The notes beneath the pieces are model-generated. The model worked only from the letters and a program-made list of their open reading frames with translations. It was not told where the DNA came from and made no database searches. From Turritopsis dohrnii (taxonomy: Eukaryota > Cnidaria > Hydrozoa > Anthoathecata > Oceaniidae), in NCBI GenBank assembly GCA_027922465.2, contig BQMF02000209.1:645954-709953 (forward strand): a stretch of DNA of 64,000 nucleotides, in the 5' to 3' direction. The position numbers were made by a program, and so were the translations under genes. Positions 57,801-64,000 of this stretch are shown piece by piece (positions within the stretch are counted from its first letter, which is position 1; every line of letters begins with the position of its first letter).

Positions 57801-58021
57801 CTTTCTTCCCCTTTGCGCCCTATCTAAATGTGGACTTGCACGTTTTTGTATGTTATGATTGCTCACATGTTAAATTCGCTTTTTTTCCAGTGATAAATCT
57901 TGAACCTACAGATATGTGTTTATTTATTTATTTTTTTCATTAGAAACGGAAAAGAAAAAAACAAAAAATTGCGGAGCACGTATTGGCCGAGTTGAGGAGG
58001 CAGAAAGAAGAGGCCACGTAG
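42684..58021 (+). CDS. UTP23: rRNA-processing protein UTP23
   Basis: SSU-processome component of the nucleolus, with a degenerate PIN fold and a zinc-binding motif. In yeast and human it is needed for early 18S rRNA processing and release of the snR30/U17 snoRNA. Seven exons: 42684-42771, 47468-47557, 47793-47936, 48008-48082, 49517-49600, 51213-51397, 57944-58021. All phases join, giving 247 residues (the human protein is about 249). Visible landmarks are FYKTTFGFREPYQIL, FCQFALMYKINLKEQIPKY, KLRKCSHKKHVPAQECL (Zn region), HHLIIATQDQELRNKLRK, KGVNPLAMKKKKKP and KRKRKKQKIAEHVLAELRR. Exon 6 uses the AG at 51211-51212, because the AG four bases earlier would bring a stop. Introns 1 (4.7 kb) and 6 (6.5 kb) hold repeats. 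Confidence 0.93.
43992..44235 (+). other. orphan exon-like segment inside UTP23 intron 1
   Basis: An open segment of 81 codons lies between a good acceptor (TTACACTTGACAG) and donor (CACAG|GTAAAGTG); it includes YNHLCIFLKKDSDVSLDQH and LKYQMYGDRVTDMFRSMV. It looks all-helical and coding-like. Its phases (1 in, 2 out) do not fit between UTP23 exons 1 and 2, so it is not a UTP23 exon. I do not recognise the family. It may be a relic of a nested or captured gene. Confidence 0.35.
46093..46227. mobile_element. small foldback MITE
   Basis: AGGGAATTAAATTTCGCGGG at 46093 is inverted at the right end (ATTAATTCCCACGAAATTTAATTCCCT read forward). The centre holds the palindrome CTATTGTTCTAGAACAATAG. 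Arms are about 60 bp with mismatches. It lies in UTP23 intron 1. Confidence 0.7.
50100..50620. mobile_element. 521-bp hAT-like MITE in UTP23 intron 5
   Basis: CAGGGTTCGTAC at 50100 and GTACGAACCCTG ending at 50620 are perfect 12-bp inverted ends. Repeated AGTCAGGAAA/AGTCAGAAA motifs lie inside both ends. The flanks ATCATTGT / ATTGCGTT do not give a clean duplication. Confidence 0.75.
53384..53424. repeat. 41-nt T homopolymer
   Basis: Uninterrupted T run in UTP23 intron 6. It produces a meaningless poly-Phe frame. The length is likely to vary between individuals and between assemblies. Confidence 0.95.
54796..54836. repeat. C homopolymer followed by A homopolymer
   Basis: About 28 C followed by 13 A, in UTP23 intron 6. 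It may be a sequencing trouble spot. Confidence 0.95.
56529..56622. repeat. 42-43-bp tandem duplication
   Basis: ATAACGTTTATATCAGTAGA and its repeat ATAACGTTTATATCAGAAGA start at 56529 and 56571. A partial third copy follows. Intronic to UTP23. Confidence 0.9.
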
Positions 58022-59276
58022 CTGACGGGACTTAAACGAATATCTGACTGTACGTGATTTTTTTAACGTGTTTTTAAATGTCTCGCGTCTGTAATCATCT
58101 TTTGTGAAATAGATATCTGCGAGCGTTTGAATAATCGAGTAAGGCTCTGTTTACTTAAATGTTTTAATGCCCTGTTTAGTTTCCAATGTTTTTGTTTTGA
58201 AGAGTTTTTAATGACATGGAGTGAAATATTACTCCATCATGATTTGACCTCGTTCGTAACTCATTCCAAACGGTTTTTGTTCTCGAAAATACTGCCAAAT
58301 TACCTTATGAAGTAAGTTTTCCCGAAGATGAAAAAAGCCGACTTTTAATGATGTTTTTTGCTCTTTGTTTATTTCTCAATTTATTTATTTTTTTGGCAGG
58401 TCCGGTAATTCGTACCCAGTCCCTTTTCTTGAGATACATATTTTCGTCTGCAGGCGTTCATCTTTGTTTTTGTATCGATTGGCGCGTTGTTATTGTTGGC
58501 ATTCTAAGAATAACGGTACAGCGGTTTTGCGGTTGAACACAACTGAAGGAGCTGGTTGCAGGTCGTGTGAAGTATCAACTCACTTTATTATTTCCATTTT
58601 CCCCACATACCACAACTAAAAAAAAAAAAAATTCCCTCCATCTTAGTGATCGTTTCTGGGTTCCGTTCTGACGTCACTTCCTGCGTTGCGTGGCAACACC
58701 AGGAGTTGTTTCGCTTTCTGGATATTTTATTTTCAGGTGTTCTGTTAAATACAACGTTTGTTTGTTTGTTTTTTTTTGGATGAGCTTCTCCTGCTTTTGT
58801 TTTGTACTTTGGGTTTTTTTTCATGTTTTAAGTTCGACATAAAGTTTTGAAATTTCGTTCTCCTAACATGTAATTGAAGGTTTTTTAATCGTTTTTACAA
58901 CTCACATAATTACACTTTTTATGAAAGCCAATTGGTTCGACCCGAGTCATATACATTGCTAAATTTTCCAGATCATTTCAGGTCAAGAAGTTGCTTAGCT
59001 GGTACGTGATATAAAGCCTCGTGAAAGTTTATTAATTTCGACATGTCAGAGTTTTGATGCAGCTTATTATAGATGTTTGCTTACTGCTAGATCATTCCGC
59101 TCTAAGAGTCGTCTTGATTTTGTATAAGAGAGCCCTGATTGGCTAGATTTTCAGTATTCGTGACGATTGATTCGTGAAGATGGGAATAATGTCTAAGAAC
59201 AAAACGTGCGTTACGAATCCATTGGACAGTAAAACATTCGGTTCTTAGATGTTATTTTTATCTTACCAATCAGGGC

Positions 59277-59567
59277 TGACTATCGTGAATACAAAGACGT
59301 GGTGAATGACGTAATCTATGTCATTTATTCTTTTAAAAGGGTTTTAAATATTTGCTAATTCATAAATAAAACAATTATTTCACCATTACGCAAAAACAAG
59401 TAATTGCAGTTATATATATGTGACAATTTCTTCTTTGGAAATTAAAAATGGCAACCTTTCTCTTACGCTCTATGATTTATAAACAAGACATGATGTTCAC
59501 AAGTAGTAATCTACAGAACAATTTGTCAAGATTACGTCATTCACGTCTTTGTGTTCACGATAGTCAA
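59277..59567. mobile_element. 291-bp foldback element
   Basis: GACTATCGTGAATACAAAGA (starting at about 59278) and TCTTTGTGTTCACGATAGTC (ending near 59566) are near-perfect inverted arms that extend inward through ACGTCATTCACG. CCCTGATYNGNTAGAT blocks occur on both sides (59131, 59571, 59607, and inverted at about 59263), so the element sits in a local repeat array. Confidence 0.7.
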
Positions 59568-60465
59568 CCCTGATCTGTTAGATAGTCGCTTTGATTTCGG
59601 ATAGTGAACCCTGATTGGGTAGATAAACTGGTTATAGCGATTGATATAGCAATTCCAGACCATTAAACTATTGAGTGAAAACCCTTATAAAAAGGTTTGG
59701 AAGAGCGAGGCAAATGCTGTTTATGAACTCAATAATCCAAACAAATTTTATGAACTATGTCGGTGGTTGTTGAGGAGTTTGTATTCTATAACGATATTCA
59801 TTCCAGAACGATTTGTTTTCGCGGCTTTTTGCTTAAGAATCAAAAAAAAATCAATGAAGTTTAAAAATCAATTGGCATGTGACCATTGATGACTCATCAA
59901 ATCATTTTTTTTTTTTTAAAAAACAATTCTTTTTTTATTTTCTGTTTTGTGATAAAGACTCTCCTTATCAAAATCTTTTGCACCACATCCCATTGAACGG
60001 TTGTTCACCACAACATGGAAAAAACGGCTTACATCACAAATTCAATGTTATTAATTCGTACTGAAACAAACCTCGTTCAGGAAATTAGCTCAAATCATCG
60101 CTGTTGATGATAATCTTGCGGTCAATTTTGTTTTCATTTTGATGTTTTGATAATGCAATGGACACTTAATCGCCTCTTAATGTTCTTTGCCTGACCTTGC
60201 CTGCATCGAAGGGAATCCCCCTTTTTGATGAGATGAGCCTTGTCCATTTCTTGTAAACTTATGTTGTTTTGCCGCTTTTTTGAGCATTCTTATTAGATTA
60301 GATCATCTTTCGGTATGATTAAATTATAATTCCCATGGAAACGAAGCCTTTTCTGTATTCATGTCTCTGACTCTTTGTCGTGTGAATTAAATATCTGTGA
60401 ATTATAAATATCTATCGTTTAATGAAAGGGGGGTTTTCTGGACGTCACTCAAGTTTGTTGCAATT

Positions 60466-60584
60466 GGCAAATTTCTTGGAAAATCACTGCGAAGGAGTGC
60501 ATTTGTATAGAAATTTACGCACTGTTTCAATAGAAATGCTCTTCTTCGCAGTAACTTTCTGCCAATTTTCCCCACTGGGTTGAC
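60466..60584. repeat. dispersed foldback repeat, copy 1 (copy 2 at 63402-63525)
   Basis: GCAAATTTCTTGGAAAATC...GCGAAGGAGTGCATTTGTAT...TTTCAATAGAAATGCTCTTC resembles 63402-63525 (ACGAAGGAGTGAATTTCTAT...TTTCAATAAAAATGCTCTTC). Each copy can fold through the GCGAAG/CTTCGC parts. Copy 1 is flanked by two AAAGGGGGTTTTCTRGACGT blocks. Confidence 0.65.
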
Positions 60585-63500
60585 AGATAAAGGGGGTTTT
60601 CTAGACGTCATTTAATCTTTTATTACAATCGTTCCGCCTTCCTTGCCTATGCTTTCATGAGTTATCTAATACTCAGCTGGAAGCTGTTCAAAATGATTAA
60701 CGACCCTTGTTGTTCATATCTTCTTTTCAAATTACTTGAAAGTGATGACGAATTGCAATGTAAATCATCGGTCAGGTAAAACCAGCGACAATTATGATTA
60801 ATAAAATCTGATGTCGTTTTCAAAAACAGTTATAATTGTGCCAACACGGTGTCCATTCACACAAACTGATGATATGGTTTTGTTATTTAACTGCAGTTGT
60901 CAATCATACTTTATACGATCTTATTGGTTGCTTGACTGTGTCAATCATTCTTCATGCGATTTTATTGGTTGCTGAACATAATACCGCTGACTCACGCATG
61001 TCTTTGTTTTTTCTTAAGTTATGCAATGACGATTTGTGAACAGAAAAATAGAAAAGCTTTTAAGTTTGGGTTGTTGATAGCAGGAAATGCAACTAAAGCT
61101 AGACTTCATAGCCACAACGCCCATCTTACGGTTTGAAATCTTAATTGCAGTTGAACATGTTTGCGTTCATGGTTACGTTTGCGTCATTCACCCAAACAAA
61201 AAATGTAGAGTTTCCTTTCAAAACTGCTGAGGTTAAACAGACGCATTTTGAAATAATGTTCTAAACGTCATCGAAAAAGAACGTGATGGAAACCAGGCCT
61301 TAATTCTCCACGTGCATTGCTTGCTATTGGACGTGCAGACAACTGATCTTTTTAATTCTCTAATGACATTATAATTGGCGGACGTAGTTGTTAAGTTAGT
61401 AAAGAAGTTTGGTTTTTGTGTGATTAGGACCTTAAGTAGAACAGTCTATCGCAGTAAGTAAAACTATAGTTGAATTGTCTTGATGTCACGTGGAAATAAT
61501 AAGTCGAAATATGATTGGTTCTTCCATTTTATTAATCTGCCCTGATTAACTCCAAATTAACATGTGATTTTCGTTTTCTGTAATCATATTGCTGAAATGA
61601 TTTTTTACGTGCGTCACAATGCAAATAAATCACCTAAGGCGGAGAGTGTGCTGTTAAATTATTGTAGAAAGGGTTGGGAAAATTTTTATGAACATTTTTC
61701 TTCTGATTCATAGTTTTTCTTCATTGCTTGCGTGATAAAAACAAACCTTGTCACACATCTCAAAAACAATTCCTAATCAAATCTACAAATTATTTTAGGG
61801 TTCGTTCGTGGAACTTTTTTCAGCTAAAGTATGTGAATCCCAAAATGATGTTATTTTACGAATATGCCCATATAAGGAAAAAGTCTCAACAAAAGGAAAG
61901 AAAAACGACTACTGTTTTATTTGTACAGCTTAGCATTTGTGCAGAACTTACCTGTGGGAACCTCTTCACTTCTGAATGGCAGATATATATTTCCAAGATC
62001 AACCTTGACATATTTTCTCACGGTCTTACCACCAAAAGGGGCGTGATTGTTTAATAAACTGCATGTGATCACCACCAAATTGGGCGTGCTTGTTTGATTA
62101 ATTGCTTCTGAATGTGCCATCAAAGCAAAAATCTTCAGAGCTGCTAGCTAGATACTGTTTTAAAAAGCCAGCTCCGAACGAAGTTTAAACATCAGACACC
62201 AACTTCGTGTACGACATATTTTTAGCTAAAAGCTTAACTGAGTCCTAAGCCTTGCAATTGTGTTGTATTACAAGAAGTAGTCACGTTAAAGCCTTTTTTT
62301 TTTGTAAATTGTTTTTACTTTCATCACTTTCTCTTTTTGTCTCTTTTTCCTTTCCTTCATGATGTTATTTCCTTGATGACGTCATAATCGTCTTCCGTTG
62401 TTTCGGTGTTGCCTTCATTTCTCAACAGGGCGTGGCATTTTCGTCTCTCACAGAAATTTTTGGTCCGAAAAGATCATCGTTTACAATCTTTATTCGTGTA
62501 GTGGAGCGCGGGAAATTCCCTACCGTTATTTCTGAGTATGTCTGCATTTCTCAGAAATTTTTTGTGGCTTCGACGTTGATGGAATGACACAGAAATTTGA
62601 GTCGAGATCTATTATTTTTTGCATCGTAAGCAAACAATAACGTTGCAGGTTATTCCCCAGTTGTATAAGGTGATTCCCACAATTATACGTCGCTTGAAAG
62701 AACGCGACGTTTGCAGTAAACGTCGCCTCCTTTGCAGACAACAGGAGGTATTGTGACGAAGTTGGTTGTTGAAAGTCGTATGGGTATTTCCTCCGTAATG
62801 TTTGATTGATTGATTATTCATAGCAACCTCGTTCCAAATGGATTTTGCAACAGATCAATGTGATATTGTAATCTTTTACACAATAATTACAAGATTATCG
62901 ATGGGCTTTTCTGATTTCATTATTCTTTGCGTTATAAATGACGATTTATCTTTCGGTAAAGTTCGTGAATACTTAGCGGTCATTATAATATAGGCTTTCC
63001 GTTTAATTTGTGTCTTATACGTTATGTCATCCTTTTCGCTAATTACATGTCGCCACTACCCCCTGGACATTTTATTCAATACGGTGACTTTAACTAATCA
63101 ACACGTTGTAATTTCAGGAGGTAATTACAGCTCAAAAAAATTAGGGATTTCGCCACTGCAAGCTCGTTTGGGCGAGCCTCCAATTAAGTCTTGCAGCTTA
63201 ACGATGTTATCATCGTTTCACTGATTAAGTAATATGAATTACTTTAAAAATTAACAGACCTCGTTAAGCTATATCGTCAGTTATTTGTAACTTCCCGATA
63301 TCTTATCAGTAATTGTTATCTCAACCAGAAGGTTGTGAATCATCCTCTTGTAGTCATAGTATTGCATCATACAACAGCTGTTCAAATTTAACTTATCCCA
63401 GCAGTTGGCAAATTTGCCGAAAAACCAAAACGAAGGAGTGAATTTCTATAGAAATATATATACTATTTCAATAAAAATGCTCTTCATCGCAAAGACTTTT

Positions 63501-64000
63501 TGACGATTTTGGGACGCTGGGAACCCCTCTTCGGCTGACTCTTTCCATGAGCAACCAATTTCCACCTTACGGTTGATAGATGAAAATTCTTTATAGTGCC
63601 ATGCAGTTATATATTAGCCTATGCTAGAAATACCTCTGGAAGATTGACTAAGCAATCGAAACTAGTTTGCTCATGAGTAATCAACAGATGTTTTTTCAAA
63701 CGTCATCCGTGCCTACGGCTAATATGTTATTGACGGCAGTCGTCATCATTCGTCATCGACATTTTGACAGTCATTGATGTTTTTGACGTCATAAAGAAAC
63801 AAATACAACAGCAAGAATAGCCTTTGATCAGTGACTGACGCTCGTTTGAGCATTGAACCAGACTAAATCATCCTGTTAGACAGCTCATGTTTAGATGTAC
63901 CTTAGGTATAATTGGTCCATGAAATGTGACGTCATTCAGGGAATGATTGTCTGCGAATGGCAATTCTGACATGTGATTCTTCTGACTAAAAGCAACAAAA

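Larger units (their letters stand above)
58022..64000. other. repeat-bearing intergenic region
   Basis: No gene was recognised after the UTP23 stop. Open frames here are short and AT-driven. Contents are a foldback element at 59277-59567, two dispersed copies of one repeat (60466-60584, 63402-63525) and several A or T runs. Near 58930, CCAATTGGTTCGACCCGA resembles CCGATTGGTTCAACCCGA at about 36025, another dispersed repeat. Confidence 0.45.

Overview
This is an AT-rich, intron-rich animal genome window. Its gene content, its non-LTR family (SGNH esterase ORF1 plus AP-endonuclease/RT ORF2) and its density of small DNA transposons suggest a cnidarian, most probably a hydrozoan. That placement is inference from protein style and repeat type, not from a marker gene. 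No bacterial features, rRNA, convincing tRNA or CRISPR array were seen.

Three host genes are well supported. (1) A NOD-like receptor on the + strand (19756-29120) is assembled here from three phase-compatible coding exons plus a possible start-codon exon: DZIP3-like HEPN with an intact RNWIAH motif, then Death, NACHT and degenerate leucine-rich repeats (about 1,123 aa). (2) A cytosolic HSP70 on the - strand (33079-35197; three exons, 634 aa, EVD-type tail) has a TATA box and a cluster of heat-shock elements. (3) A complete UTP23, the small-subunit-processome PIN-like factor, lies on the + strand (42684-58021; seven exons whose phases all join, 247 aa).

Layout: 1-877 holds only repeat-like sequence. 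A Helitron starts at 878 and encodes a RepHel protein broken by one frameshift (1177-6187). It is followed by tandem repeats, a small glycine-rich repeat ORF, a run of four tiny phase-1 exons (7798-8318) and a perfect 60-bp palindrome. A 2.24-kb element with perfect 70-bp inverted ends and a 9-bp target duplication occupies 9226-11466. Next come a broken TRAF (MATH) fragment at 12347-13378, a 128-bp minisatellite, a decayed CR1/L2-like LINE (14860-17420) and two small foldback elements. The NLR follows; its 5.8-kb HEPN-Death intron carries a hAT element with a 5-bp duplication. A diverged copy of the NLR 3' flank lies downstream.

Between HSP70 and UTP23 (about 36-42.5 kb) is a nested transposon stack. 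A relative of the NLR-intron hAT sequence was hit by a mariner-like element and by one of two near-identical 1.4-kb elements of unclear family. The mariner itself was hit by the other 1.4-kb copy and by a small hAT. UTP23 introns hold further MITEs and one orphan exon. After 58 kb only repeats and simple sequence were recognised.

The NLR is the most interesting system: a sensor ATPase joined to a death-fold adaptor and a putatively catalytic HEPN ribonuclease module, next to a relic of a tandem duplicate and not far from a TRAF remnant.
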